The notes under the pieces are model-generated. The model worked only from the letters and a program-made list of their open reading frames with translations, ran no database searches and was not told the DNA's origin. A stretch of 64,000 nucleotides of DNA from Sphingobacterium spiritivorum (GTDB lineage Bacteria; Bacteroidota; Bacteroidia; Sphingobacteriales; Sphingobacteriaceae). Shown here in pieces: positions 44,270 to 52,895 of the stretch (positions are counted from its first letter, which is position 1; the number at the start of each line of letters is the position of its first letter). Made by a program: the position numbers and the translations under genes. The stretch is taken from contig NZ_CP068082.1 in NCBI RefSeq assembly GCF_016724845.1, positions 3,348,001 to 3,412,000 on the forward strand, written 5' to 3'.

Positions 44270-45064
44270 TTAAAGTTTATTTGCTTTGACCGTGATCTCT
44301 GCAATATCCAGGACCTGAATCTCGGCTTCTTTATCTTTTATTTTGACACCATCCCGAAGCATGGTCATACAGAATGGGCAGGCCGCTGCTACTATCTGCG
44401 CTTCAGAAGCAATTACATCTTCTATTCTTTCAATATTAATATCTTTATTTCCCGGTTCGGGTTCTTTAAACATCTGGGCTCCGCCTGCACCACAGCAAAG
44501 ACCATTGCTACGACATCTTTTGAGTTCCACAAGTTGGCTGTCCAATACTTCCAAAACCTTGCGCGGGGCTTCATACACCTCATTTGCTCTTCCCAGATAA
44601 CAAGGATCATGATAGGTAATCTTCTTTCCCTTAAACTCATGTCCGTCGCTTGGTTTTAACTTTCCTTCATCAATCAGAGACTGAATCAGCTGGGTGTGAT
44701 GTATGACTTCGTAGTTACCTCCTAATTGTGGATATTCATTTTTAATGGTATTGAAACAGTGCGGACAGGCCGTTACGATTTTTTTTATTTCATAGGCATC
44801 CAGTACCTGAATATTGGTCATGGCCTGCATCTGAAAAAGAAACTCATTTCCTGCGCGTTTGGCCGGATCTCCTGTACAACTTTCTTCAGTCCCCAGAATG
44901 GCATATTTAAGTCCCACATGATGCAGAATCTTACATATATCTCTGGTGATACGTTGCGCCCGTTCATCAAAACTTCCTGCACAGCCTACCCAAAATAATA
45001 TCTCGGGAGCTTCGCCTTTGCCGGCCAATTCGGCTACAGTAGGTATGTGTAATTGCTCTTCCAT
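44270..45064 (-). CDS. HdrB-like CCG-domain iron-sulfur oxidoreductase subunit
   Basis: A 264-residue protein with two cysteine-rich CCG domains, as in heterodisulfide reductase subunit B, GlpC and LutA. The first domain has a WVGCAGSFDER start and ends in CPHCFNTIKNEYPQLG; the second has YHDPCYLGR, CCGAGGAQMF and CPFCMTMLRDG. These cysteines hold a [4Fe-4S] or noncubane cluster in homologues. It is 14 bases downstream of the membrane-bound HdrC-like partner, so the two probably form one complex. The electron donor and acceptor are unknown. Confidence 0.9.
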   Translation of the reverse strand: MEEQLHIPTVAELAGKGEAPEILFWVGCAGSFDERAQRITRDICKILHHVGLKYAILGTEESCTGDPAKRAGNEFLFQMQAMTNIQVLDAYEIKKIVTACPHCFNTIKNEYPQLGGNYEVIHHTQLIQSLIDEGKLKPSDGHEFKGKKITYHDPCYLGRANEVYEAPRKVLEVLDSQLVELKRCRSNGLCCGAGGAQMFKEPEPGNKDINIERIEDVIASEAQIVAAACPFCMTMLRDGVKIKDKEAEIQVLDIAEITVKANKL

Positions 45065-45078
45065 AGTTGTTGAATGAT

Positions 45079-46374
45079 TTATTGATTCGCCCAGTTTGCT
45101 CTGTCAGCCTGTGCATATTTCCAGGGAGCACCATTGTTTTCCAGATTACCAAACATAGCATTGATACTGGAGGGAGCCTGAGATTCTTCCATGACAGCAT
45201 ACTGTCTGAGCCCCATGATGATCTCCAATGGGTTGATATTAACCGGACATTGTTCTACACAAGCATTACAGCTTGTACACGCCCATATTTCTTCTCTGCT
45301 TATATACGTATCAAGCAGTGATTTATTATCTTCTACAGCGCTTCCGTTCTTGTCTATATTCTTACCCACTTCTTCCAAACGGTCTCTTGTATCCATCATA
45401 ATTTTTCGTGGGGAAAGCAGTTTACCAGTCATATTTGCCGGACATGCTGATGTACAGCGTCCACACTCCGTACAGGTATATGCGTCCAAGAGATTCTTCC
45501 ATGTGAGATCCTGTACATCTTTGACTCCGAATCTGGAAATTCCATCAGTAACCGGAGGAGTAAACGAGGGATCAAGCATAGCTTTGACTTCGTTGGTTAC
45601 AGAAACCATATTTTCAAACTTGCCTTTAGGTTCCAGCTTGCTGAAATACGTATTCGGGAAAGCCAGTATGATATGCAGATGCTTTGATATAGGTAAATAA
45701 TTCAGGAACAACAGTACACCTATAATATGAAACCACCAACAACCTCTTTCAATAGCTATCAGCGCAGAAGGATTATCCGGAAGTATACCCATTAACCAGG
45801 AACTAACCGGAAATGAGCCTGCCTGGTGATAGTGGCTTACACCTGCCAGTTGAAGCTTGTGGTCTGCTGCATTCATAAAAAGAAAGGCTGCCATCAGCAG
45901 TATCTCTGTAATAAGAATCAGATTAGCATCTGTCTTTGGCCAGTTATTCAGTTCCTTTTGTTGAAGGCGTTTTATTTTTAATACATTTCTGCGGATAAAA
46001 AAGATCACACAAGCTGCTAATACACTAAATGCTAATAATTCGAAAGCATAGATCAGAAAATTATAGAAACCTCCCATGAAAGAAAGAACACGATGTGTAC
46101 CGAAGATACCATCGATAATAATCTCTATCATCTCGATATTTATAATACAGAATCCGGCATATACAAAGAGATGAAGCAGGGCAGGAAGGGGTTTTTTGAA
46201 CATTTTCTGTTGTCCAAAAGCAACCAGTAACATAGTTTTCAACCGTTCACCCGGACGGTCAAAGCGATCTACATTTTTTCCCAAACGTATATTGCGCCAT
46301 ATCTTACGGGCATTGCCTGCAAAGAAAACTATAGCTGCAATAAAAAGAATACTAAAAATGATTTGACTGATCAT
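45079..46374 (-). CDS. membrane-anchored HdrC/HdrE-like 4Fe-4S protein
   Basis: A 431-residue fusion: about five or six N-terminal membrane helices (residues 3-235, with histidines that could ligate heme b as in the NarI/HdrE group), then a soluble dicluster ferredoxin domain with CTECGRCTSACP (Cys301, 304, 307, 311) and CTSCNACVEQCP (Cys366, 369, 372, 376). The last Cys-Pro of each pair belongs to the second cluster in the usual way. It would pass electrons between the membrane quinone pool and the HdrB-like subunit encoded next to it. Confidence 0.9.
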   Translation of the reverse strand: MISQIIFSILFIAAIVFFAGNARKIWRNIRLGKNVDRFDRPGERLKTMLLVAFGQQKMFKKPLPALLHLFVYAGFCIINIEMIEIIIDGIFGTHRVLSFMGGFYNFLIYAFELLAFSVLAACVIFFIRRNVLKIKRLQQKELNNWPKTDANLILITEILLMAAFLFMNAADHKLQLAGVSHYHQAGSFPVSSWLMGILPDNPSALIAIERGCWWFHIIGVLLFLNYLPISKHLHIILAFPNTYFSKLEPKGKFENMVSVTNEVKAMLDPSFTPPVTDGISRFGVKDVQDLTWKNLLDAYTCTECGRCTSACPANMTGKLLSPRKIMMDTRDRLEEVGKNIDKNGSAVEDNKSLLDTYISREEIWACTSCNACVEQCPVNINPLEIIMGLRQYAVMEESQAPSSINAMFGNLENNGAPWKYAQADRANWANQ

Positions 46375-46686
46375 AACTGTTCAAAATCAGGTGTAACACA
46401 AATATAAAATAAATTAAATACTATGCTTGCATAATATTTAATTTATAATGGTTAAAAATAAAAGCCAGTTGCATATATGCTTTTGCAAGCATTGAAAAAA
46501 TAAAAACAAGAATATGTGAGAAATAGTTTTGAGATATGGATTTGAATCTTTAGTTTTGGATATTATTTTTAATGAGTCTAAATAAATATAACAAAGTATC
46601 GATTGGATTTTATCCTGTTCCTGGTGTTAGGAAGATACTGTTTAGGAAGACCGGATATAGTAAAGTCAAAAGATATTTTTAAGCAT

Positions 46687-47010
46687 ATGTGTCAATCCAT
46701 CTTATTGAGTGAAAAAGGAACTACGCATGTAAGTCTGTGCAATAAGTGTCAAACCTTTTACATTTGGCAATCTTCATTCGTATTGACTTTCACAAGACGT
46801 CAGTTTGAGACTTTTGTAGAAACGACATTAAGTCAGGGTAACGATCATTGTTTTGTGAGTTTTCCTGATGGTGAATTCAGACTATTATTGAATACACCTT
46901 GTCCGGAGATTGTTTTCAATTTCAGAAAAGAGGAATGGGATGACTTTGTAGAGGCTCTGACAGAATCATTTTATATGCAGGAAGTATATAGTATGATCGA
47001 AAAGTCTTAA
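46687..47010 (+). CDS. small conserved protein with CxxC motif
   Basis: A 107-residue protein when started at 46687 (MCQSILLSEKG); an in-frame ATG at 46603 would add 28 residues. A zinc-ribbon-like CNKC at residues 18-21 is followed by a beta/alpha region with FVSFPDGEFRLLLNTPC and a C-terminal helix. No signal peptide. It looks like a conserved Bacteroidota family (DUF6686-like from memory, unverified). Function unknown. It is isolated between opposite-strand genes. Confidence 0.65.
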   Translation: MCQSILLSEKGTTHVSLCNKCQTFYIWQSSFVLTFTRRQFETFVETTLSQGNDHCFVSFPDGEFRLLLNTPCPEIVFNFRKEEWDDFVEALTESFYMQEVYSMIEKS

Positions 47011-47228
47011 AAAATTAAGTCCTGGGCTGCGTTTTTTATCATCGTGAGTGAGTTTTACAGTATCCAGGCACAAATGTTCAGCACAGCTTCCTTACTTATA
47101 CTACTGATCTGATGAGATTGTTGTTTTCTCTCTCTCTTTGCAACAATCGAATAAGCACTAGGATGAGTATTTAAGTAGGGGGGATGGCGCTGAGAAGGGT
47201 AGGTTGGTAATTGACAATAGTTCTAAAC

Positions 47229-47264
47229 AAAAAAGACAGCTCATAAATATGAGCTGTCTTTTTA
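47229..47264 (-). terminator. terminator of the skp operon
   Basis: Arms of at least 15 bp (AAAAAGACAGCTCAT / ATGAGCTGTCTTTTT) around a short A/T loop; the A-run on the left gives a minus-strand T-run 18 bases past the stop of the distal skp gene. Confidence 0.9.
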
Positions 47265-47281
47265 TTATACGTTTTTTCGTC

Positions 47282-47854
47282 TTATTTTTTTGCCGGTGTT
47301 GTAGCTGCAGGAGCTGCAGTAGCAGAGATTCCCAACTTGGATTTTACCTCAGTAGTCAAATCATCACCACCTGCAAAGTAAGGAATATTAGTGCTTGAGA
47401 TATCAAATACATAAGCATAACCTTTTGCTTTAGCGATATCGTTAACTGCAGTCATTACTTTTCTTTCGATCGGCTGGTATAGTTCTTCTTGTTTTTTACC
47501 TACTTCTTCCTGCGCTAAACGTTGTACTTCATTGATACGGGTTTCGATATCACGAAGTTGTGTACCTAACGTATTCAATTCTGCATCAACAGTTTCTTTG
47601 TTAGCTTCACTGCGGTTGCGCATTTTTTCATTGGCATCAGTTTGTTTCTTCTGGTATTCCGCATACATACCTTGCAATTCTTTTGTTTTGCTATCATTCA
47701 ACGTTTTAAGTTGATCCTGAGCAGCTTTGAATTCTGTAGTACCGGAGATAATGTCTCCAAAATTGATATGTCCGATTTTTTGTTGAGCATTTACCAATTG
47801 AGTTGAGAAAAGCAATCCCGCTGCCAATGCTGCACTTTTTACTAAATTTTTCAT
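47282..47854 (-). CDS. OmpH/Skp family periplasmic chaperone, distal copy
   Basis: A 190-residue periplasmic chaperone of unfolded outer-membrane proteins. Signal peptide about 1-23 ending VNAQ; mature part begins with the Skp core strand KIGHINFGDII, then a long coiled coil (residues 40-135, tentacles) and a closing strand GYAYVFDISS. The tail is Ala/Thr/Pro/Lys-rich (ATAAPAATTPAKK), not found in the partner gene. It follows the proximal skp by 110 bases; together they act with BamA. Confidence 0.93.
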   Translation of the reverse strand: MKNLVKSAALAAGLLFSTQLVNAQQKIGHINFGDIISGTTEFKAAQDQLKTLNDSKTKELQGMYAEYQKKQTDANEKMRNRSEANKETVDAELNTLGTQLRDIETRINEVQRLAQEEVGKKQEELYQPIERKVMTAVNDIAKAKGYAYVFDISSTNIPYFAGGDDLTTEVKSKLGISATAAPAATTPAKK

Positions 47855-47964
47855 TCTTTTGATTTTAATCTTTGGTCTTATTCAATTATGGGAATAAGAT
47901 AATTGTTTATTTTTTAAAACTATAATACCTTTTAATTGTCCGTCGCAATGATAATAAAAAAAAA

Positions 47965-48498
47965 TTATTTTACAAGCGCTGCGTCTGGTTTAAATCCTAA
48001 TTTTGTAATGACATCATTACTTTTATCCAATTTTGGATTTGCATACAGGAATGTTACTTCATTTCCCTTATCCAATACGATATCTAATCCCTGATTAGTA
48101 GCAAGATCCTGAATGGCTTTTGCTACACGATCCTGAATAGGTTTGATCAGACGGATACGTTGCTGATAAAGCTCTCCTTCATATCCGAATTTCTGACGCT
48201 GAAATTCTTTAGCTTCTTTTTCTTTCTTAACGATCTCGTCTTCTCTACGGCGGCGCATGTCCTCGTTTAGTAATACCTGATCATTTTGATACGCTTTATA
48301 CAATTTTTCAATTTCACCGTATTTGGCATCTACCTGTTCCTGCCATTGTACAGACAGGTCATCCAATTGTTTTTGTGCGGAAACATATTCCGGAATATGT
48401 TTTAGAATATATTCCGAATCCACATATGCGAAACGTTGAGCAAATGTAGCAGTCGTAGCCAACGTTAAAAAGGCGATAATAGCTATTATTTTTTTCAT
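47965..48498 (-). CDS. OmpH/Skp family periplasmic chaperone, proximal copy
   Basis: A 177-residue Skp homologue: signal peptide about 1-20 (ATTATFAQ), core RFAYVDSEYILKHIPEY, a coiled coil rich in Lys/Glu/Gln between about 40 and 130, and the closing LDIVLDKGNEVTFLYANPKLD. In most Bacteroidota two such genes directly follow bamA; here a five-gene group separates them by 6.3 kb from bamA, so transcription must start in the 130 bases upstream of this gene. Confidence 0.93.
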   Translation of the reverse strand: MKKIIAIIAFLTLATTATFAQRFAYVDSEYILKHIPEYVSAQKQLDDLSVQWQEQVDAKYGEIEKLYKAYQNDQVLLNEDMRRRREDEIVKKEKEAKEFQRQKFGYEGELYQQRIRLIKPIQDRVAKAIQDLATNQGLDIVLDKGNEVTFLYANPKLDKSNDVITKLGFKPDAALVK

Positions 48499-48628
48499 TT
48501 TTATCTAGATAAATCGTTAAACATTTCTCTTTGTTGTTATGGACAATATTTATTCCAAAAAGTTTAAAATTCTTTTATGTCCTCTACTAAATACATACTT
48601 AATTACTTAAGCACCCAAAAGTAATAAA

Positions 48629-48663
48629 AAAGGGGGAAATAAATGTTTTATTTCCCCCTTTAA
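48629..48663 (-). terminator. terminator of the inserted five-gene group
   Basis: Stem AAAGGGGGAAATAAA / TTTATTTCCCCCTTT with a 3-base loop; the A-run on the left gives a minus-strand T-run. It lies 124 bases past the transglutaminase-like gene and separates it from the skp genes. Confidence 0.9.
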
Positions 48664-48786
48664 CAATATTTAACTATTGTATGTTATATTTTATACCGAA
48701 GCGTTTTATATGGAAAAAGTCATGATTAATGTGGCTTGCTAAAATAAGAAAAAAGGATAGAGAAATTCTTTATTCACTATAGATTA

Positions 48787-50307
48787 CTACCACCATTTTT
48801 GTTGATTCTCGTGAAGTGTAAATGGACGTGAAAGTTCATGCTTATCTTTATGCGGTTTTAATCTGTAAATTGTGTTGCCTGGAATGTTTGCAAAATCAAT
48901 TATTGAATCAGTTTGACATTTATTTGTACTCAAATACTCCCATTCTCCGGTCTTGTTGATATAGAATAAATCGTATTTATTTCCCCTTTTTACCCAAGAT
49001 TCACTTCCTGTATTGATTTTGTGAAGCCTAGCGCTTATTCTGGAATACATAGCTGGATTAATTTTTGAAATATTTCCTAAAGAATCCACCATATGAACAG
49101 CGTCAGATACCTTAATCCCATCTTTACTTGGTTTTGCGAATCTGTATAACATTGGAAACCCCATGTTATTGAAAATATAACTTTTGTCCTTATTTGATTT
49201 TCCCCAATATATAGGTGTCCATTTACCATAATTAAATACACATATATAAGCAAATGAAGGTTCTAAATCACTTAATAAGGGATCTTTCCAAAAAATCGTT
49301 TTTGAGTTAGTGTGCTCATTTGTAACATCTTTCCAATGATTATGTTTAAGATGTGATAGTGCAAAGTCACTCGTGTCAACATATTTAGAAATAGAATCTT
49401 TCCATTGATTCTGCCGTTTGAACATTAATCTAAAAACTTTTGCAGGTCCTGTAATTTCTCTTCCTGAAGCTGCAATCATTTTACCGGATTCATTCAGAAA
49501 AACTTCTGTTGAATGTCCTCCGTTTTTAATTCCCCAAGCAGGAATAATATCAACCGTTGCCGGGATCCCAATAGAACGCAAAAAATAAACGCCTAAATAA
49601 GAGCCTCCAAAACAATCACCGTATCTTAAACAAGATATTTCATTAAATCCTGGTCTATTAGTTAAATACTGAGGAATGGGATTATATGTAAATAATTCGT
49701 CGATTCTATTAACAACAAATGCATAGTATAAATTATTTGTTTGCGCGTAAACCTTTTTTAAAGAATCATTTCCTGAGTAATAATATTTGTTATATTTTTC
49801 GAGATCTTTAGAAAAACGTTTTTTTAAGTCCTGACGCCAGTTATCTGGATATTCATCTAAAATTTTATATGGCAAAAGATAATTTAAAAAATTATCAAAT
49901 GATACATTCTTACTCCATGGGTATTTATTCCAAACTTCAAATGTATCTTCTATTAAATTTCTAATATCATTTGTGGACAGAATAGTAATGTCAGGGGTAT
50001 CATGTATCTTATAAGAAATTTTTTTAGAATCTAAAAAATCAAAAAAGGAAGTGTCATTTTCAAATTTTCTAAAATCAAGATTAATTTTATTGTTGTTTTC
50101 TTGGTCATAAAAAGTAATTGTTTCACTTTTTAAATCAGTCATATTTTCTTTTAAAAACTGAAGTGAAATCAATTTTAAAGAATCTTTTGGGTTAGCATAT
50201 TCTTTAGACAGTTTCTGCCAATTGATTTGGCCTTTAATATCATCACTATTCTGACACCCAAGTAGTAAAAATAAGACTAGAAATGGTATGAATTCATATC
50301 TGCACAT
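48787..50307 (-). CDS. transglutaminase-like lipoprotein
   Basis: Started at 50307, the protein has 506 residues with a lipoprotein signal (FLVLFLLLGC then QNSDD). In-frame ATGs at 50346 and 50382 would lengthen it. A transglutaminase-core is visible: the nucleophile Cys232 in RYGDCFGGSYLG, the helix FLRSIGIPATVD, and His265 in NGGHSTEVFL, in the order and spacing of the papain-like family. The C-terminal 200 residues are beta-rich and unassigned. Family members hydrolyse or form amide bonds in secreted proteins or peptidoglycan. It is last in the inserted group; the partner substrate may be the exported peptide upstream (inference). Confidence 0.82.
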   Translation of the reverse strand: MCRYEFIPFLVLFLLLGCQNSDDIKGQINWQKLSKEYANPKDSLKLISLQFLKENMTDLKSETITFYDQENNNKINLDFRKFENDTSFFDFLDSKKISYKIHDTPDITILSTNDIRNLIEDTFEVWNKYPWSKNVSFDNFLNYLLPYKILDEYPDNWRQDLKKRFSKDLEKYNKYYYSGNDSLKKVYAQTNNLYYAFVVNRIDELFTYNPIPQYLTNRPGFNEISCLRYGDCFGGSYLGVYFLRSIGIPATVDIIPAWGIKNGGHSTEVFLNESGKMIAASGREITGPAKVFRLMFKRQNQWKDSISKYVDTSDFALSHLKHNHWKDVTNEHTNSKTIFWKDPLLSDLEPSFAYICVFNYGKWTPIYWGKSNKDKSYIFNNMGFPMLYRFAKPSKDGIKVSDAVHMVDSLGNISKINPAMYSRISARLHKINTGSESWVKRGNKYDLFYINKTGEWEYLSTNKCQTDSIIDFANIPGNTIYRLKPHKDKHELSRPFTLHENQQKWW

Positions 50308-50439
50308 GTTGAGTAATAATTTTTTATGGTTAATCAATGTTAGCATGGTGTTACACTTAATGTTGCCAACATTTAATGTCATCTTTTCAATAACTATTGT
50401 TTAATGACTCTTTGTTACTGACTGATTTGACTTGAATAG

Positions 50440-52221
50440 TTATATGTTATTAATTTTGCTCATTAAAAATTTTATATGTCTTTTATACTTTATTATTTCA
50501 GTATTTTCAATTTTTGGCTGACTTTCTAATATATCCGCTGCTAATTTTTTAAACTCTGGAAATCTGTTTTCTGTGTAGAGAGTGATAGCCCTCAAATATT
50601 TCGGTCTTAAAAGATGAGGAATTGCTTTTTCAACCACTACATAGTAATATCTGGCTTTTTCATAGTTTCCAATTTTTTCATAACAATTCCCCAAACTATA
50701 GTAATATTCCTTTCTAAAATTATTTTTAGTGGCCTGTGTTAAAAAAACTATAGCTTTATTGTAATCTGTTTTATCCATATAATATTTAGAAATTTCGAAA
50801 AGAAATTCGCTATTACTTTCTAATATACCTGTGTACTTTAAAAATTCGGATTCTGTCATTCCATTTTTCTTGGATAAAGCCCAGGATGAATATGCTTTAG
50901 ATAAAGTGAAGCAATAAATAATAAGTATTGTAGCTACTAACGTTAGTAATGATAGTACAGGATATCTGGAAAGGTTTAATAAATACTTATTGGAATAGTT
51001 ACTCGAAACTATAGCTACCAGCCCCCAGAAAATTGTATTGATAGGTTGAGTTTGCAAAGGATAGGAGGTCATTCCCGAAGAAAGAATGATCAACATACTA
51101 CAGGGAAGAATAATATCTGAACGGATCCATTTATTCTTTGTCTTCGCCGAATAATTAAAATAGTACTTAAAATATAAATATATGATAATGGAAAAAAATA
51201 TTATTCCAAAAATTCCCTTTTCACTGAAAATCTGTAAAAAATCGTTGAATGCAAATACAGAATCAGAAGCAAGAAATTTGTATTCTTTAGGTAAATCAGG
51301 GTTATTTAAAAAGTACTCTCCTTGAAAAAGTGAATAATTAGCTCCAAACATGCCATTACCTACTCCAAGAAAAAGATTCTGCTTTACTATTTCCAATGAA
51401 GTTTTCCATATTAGAATCCTTCCGTCAGCAGATTCTGGTCTAAGGGTGTAAAGCCATTGAAATAAAAAGATGAATAAGAAACTACAAATTATAAAAACAG
51501 CAATCTTAATAAATCTGTTTATCTGAATAGGGCTAATTTTAGCCCTTACGTAATAATTGATAATAAATCCAACGCAAATAATAATACCGATCCAGGAGGA
51601 TCTGGAGTCTAAATTATAAAGTATGAAAAGGAGTAATATTAATAGTACTGATATACTCGCTGCTTTTTTAATACTTACATTTTTAAAATAATCCAATGCA
51701 ATAATAAGGAGGCAACCCACACAGATGGCTAATAATATAGCGAATGGGGCCGGATTGAAAAACATTCCTGTAATTGAATAATGATGATAAGTGGGCAGAT
51801 AATTAAATAACTGGAAGAATGCAATAATCAGTTGTAAAATACTAAGTACTATTATTGAATCTAAAAAGCATTTTAGTATTTGTTTGTTCTCGAATTGTGA
51901 AAACACAATTTTGCATGAGATATAGATCATCATAAATGTGAGCGAACTGAGTAAAGACAAAAGTGATATATAGTCTAAGAATATATATTGTATAATCGGA
52001 AGGATAATTAGATATAGAAAGGATAATACATCCATGACGTTTAGCCGGACTTTGCTGTTACGGTTCAGAAGTATTACAACGGAAGCAATAACACAACAGC
52101 CAATGCCTGATAGAAATAGACCAATATCCTTTGATAGTATTGCAGAAAGTGGGAAATCTTCTGATATATAGACTGTGTTGAATAATAAACAGAAAAATAA
52201 CAGATACAATAGCTTTCTCAT
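50440..52221 (-). CDS. O-antigen ligase (Wzy/WaaL)-family membrane protein with C-terminal TPR
   Basis: A 593-residue polytopic membrane protein with about 12 helices up to residue 450. The Wzy_C-type core is seen as RPESADGRILIWKTSLEIVKQ with LFLGVGNGMFG, and the catalytic-loop-like FNDFLQIFSEKGIFGIIFF, where this family usually has a His-Asn pair (here Phe-Asn). Residues about 470-560 form TPR-like helices (FLFEISKYYMDKTDYNKAIVFL, split for length as FLFEISKYYMDK, TDYNKAIVFL; YYYSLGNCYEKIGNYEKARYY). The family transfers glycans to lipid A or proteins, or polymerises them. No LPS glycosyltransferase is nearby, so the acceptor may be a neighbour-encoded protein (inference). Confidence 0.85.
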   Translation of the reverse strand: MRKLLYLLFFCLLFNTVYISEDFPLSAILSKDIGLFLSGIGCCVIASVVILLNRNSKVRLNVMDVLSFLYLIILPIIQYIFLDYISLLSLLSSLTFMMIYISCKIVFSQFENKQILKCFLDSIIVLSILQLIIAFFQLFNYLPTYHHYSITGMFFNPAPFAILLAICVGCLLIIALDYFKNVSIKKAASISVLLILLLFILYNLDSRSSWIGIIICVGFIINYYVRAKISPIQINRFIKIAVFIICSFLFIFLFQWLYTLRPESADGRILIWKTSLEIVKQNLFLGVGNGMFGANYSLFQGEYFLNNPDLPKEYKFLASDSVFAFNDFLQIFSEKGIFGIIFFSIIIYLYFKYYFNYSAKTKNKWIRSDIILPCSMLIILSSGMTSYPLQTQPINTIFWGLVAIVSSNYSNKYLLNLSRYPVLSLLTLVATILIIYCFTLSKAYSSWALSKKNGMTESEFLKYTGILESNSEFLFEISKYYMDKTDYNKAIVFLTQATKNNFRKEYYYSLGNCYEKIGNYEKARYYYVVVEKAIPHLLRPKYLRAITLYTENRFPEFKKLAADILESQPKIENTEIIKYKRHIKFLMSKINNI

Positions 52222-52264
52222 AAATGCTCCTGTAAGTATAGACTTATTTTTGGATTAGCAGTCT

Positions 52265-52894
52265 TTAAGGATTTAGTTCAATTTTTTCTAAATAATTATC
52301 AATATATTCGGGATTATATATGTTTGCTACAAAAATATTTTTTATAGTCCCCTTATTGAGTATAAAAGAAAAACTATTATTAGCCTGAAATTTATTAAAG
52401 AAATCTTTATCCTTGGTCCATACTACATTAGCATAATTAGAGATTGTATTTTTAGAATACTTCAGGTAGTTTTCTTCATCCACAACAATAAATACTTCAT
52501 AATCTTTTAATATTGGCTTATTTTCTAATAGAGAAAGAAGAAATGTTTCGAAGCAGTTATTGCAAGCATCTTTCATATGTCTGAGGAATAATTGACTGCG
52601 TGATTGATTTAACTTTACTTCTTCTACAATGTTTCCACTTTTCTTGTACAGCAGAACATTGCCTATATTATTGTTTAATGTATTTAGTTTTTTTATATCA
52701 TAGTTTGAAAAAACTAAATAATCTAAATAGGCGGTTTTTTTCTCAAGCAGTTGATTGGCTAGTGTTAAAGAATCAATTGATCGAGTATGAGTTTTTATTA
52801 ATTTTGTTTCCCGGTATCTCAAATATAAAACTATAGAAACACACAAGAGAAATAAGCATATAAATCCAGTATTTTCTTTTAGAAATTTTTTCAT
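52265..52894 (-). CDS. membrane-anchored CxxC thioredoxin-like protein
   Basis: A 209-residue protein with one N-terminal membrane helix (about 8-26) and a predicted periplasmic body. A helical stretch (35-70) leads to a thioredoxin-like strand-helix LFLRHMKDACNNCFETFLLS, in which Cys111 and Cys114 form CNNC; the following DYEVFIVVDEEN and SFILNKGTIKN strands fit the fold loosely. It starts 1 base after the propeller gene ends, so coupling is tight. A role in disulfide chemistry of the exported cysteine-containing products is an inference. Confidence 0.75.
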   Translation of the reverse strand: MKKFLKENTGFICLFLLCVSIVLYLRYRETKLIKTHTRSIDSLTLANQLLEKKTAYLDYLVFSNYDIKKLNTLNNNIGNVLLYKKSGNIVEEVKLNQSRSQLFLRHMKDACNNCFETFLLSLLENKPILKDYEVFIVVDEENYLKYSKNTISNYANVVWTKDKDFFNKFQANNSFSFILNKGTIKNIFVANIYNPEYIDNYLEKIELNP

Positions 52895-52895
52895 A

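Noticed and set aside
44192..44659. 155-codon plus-strand frame opposite the HdrB-like gene
   Set aside because: It lies antisense to a clearly coding CCG-domain gene and has no family features.
47204..47398. 64-codon plus-strand frame near the skp terminator
   Set aside because: It reads through the terminator hairpin and is antisense to the distal skp gene; its Cys/Ser/Arg-rich run is the complement of the Ala/Thr tail.
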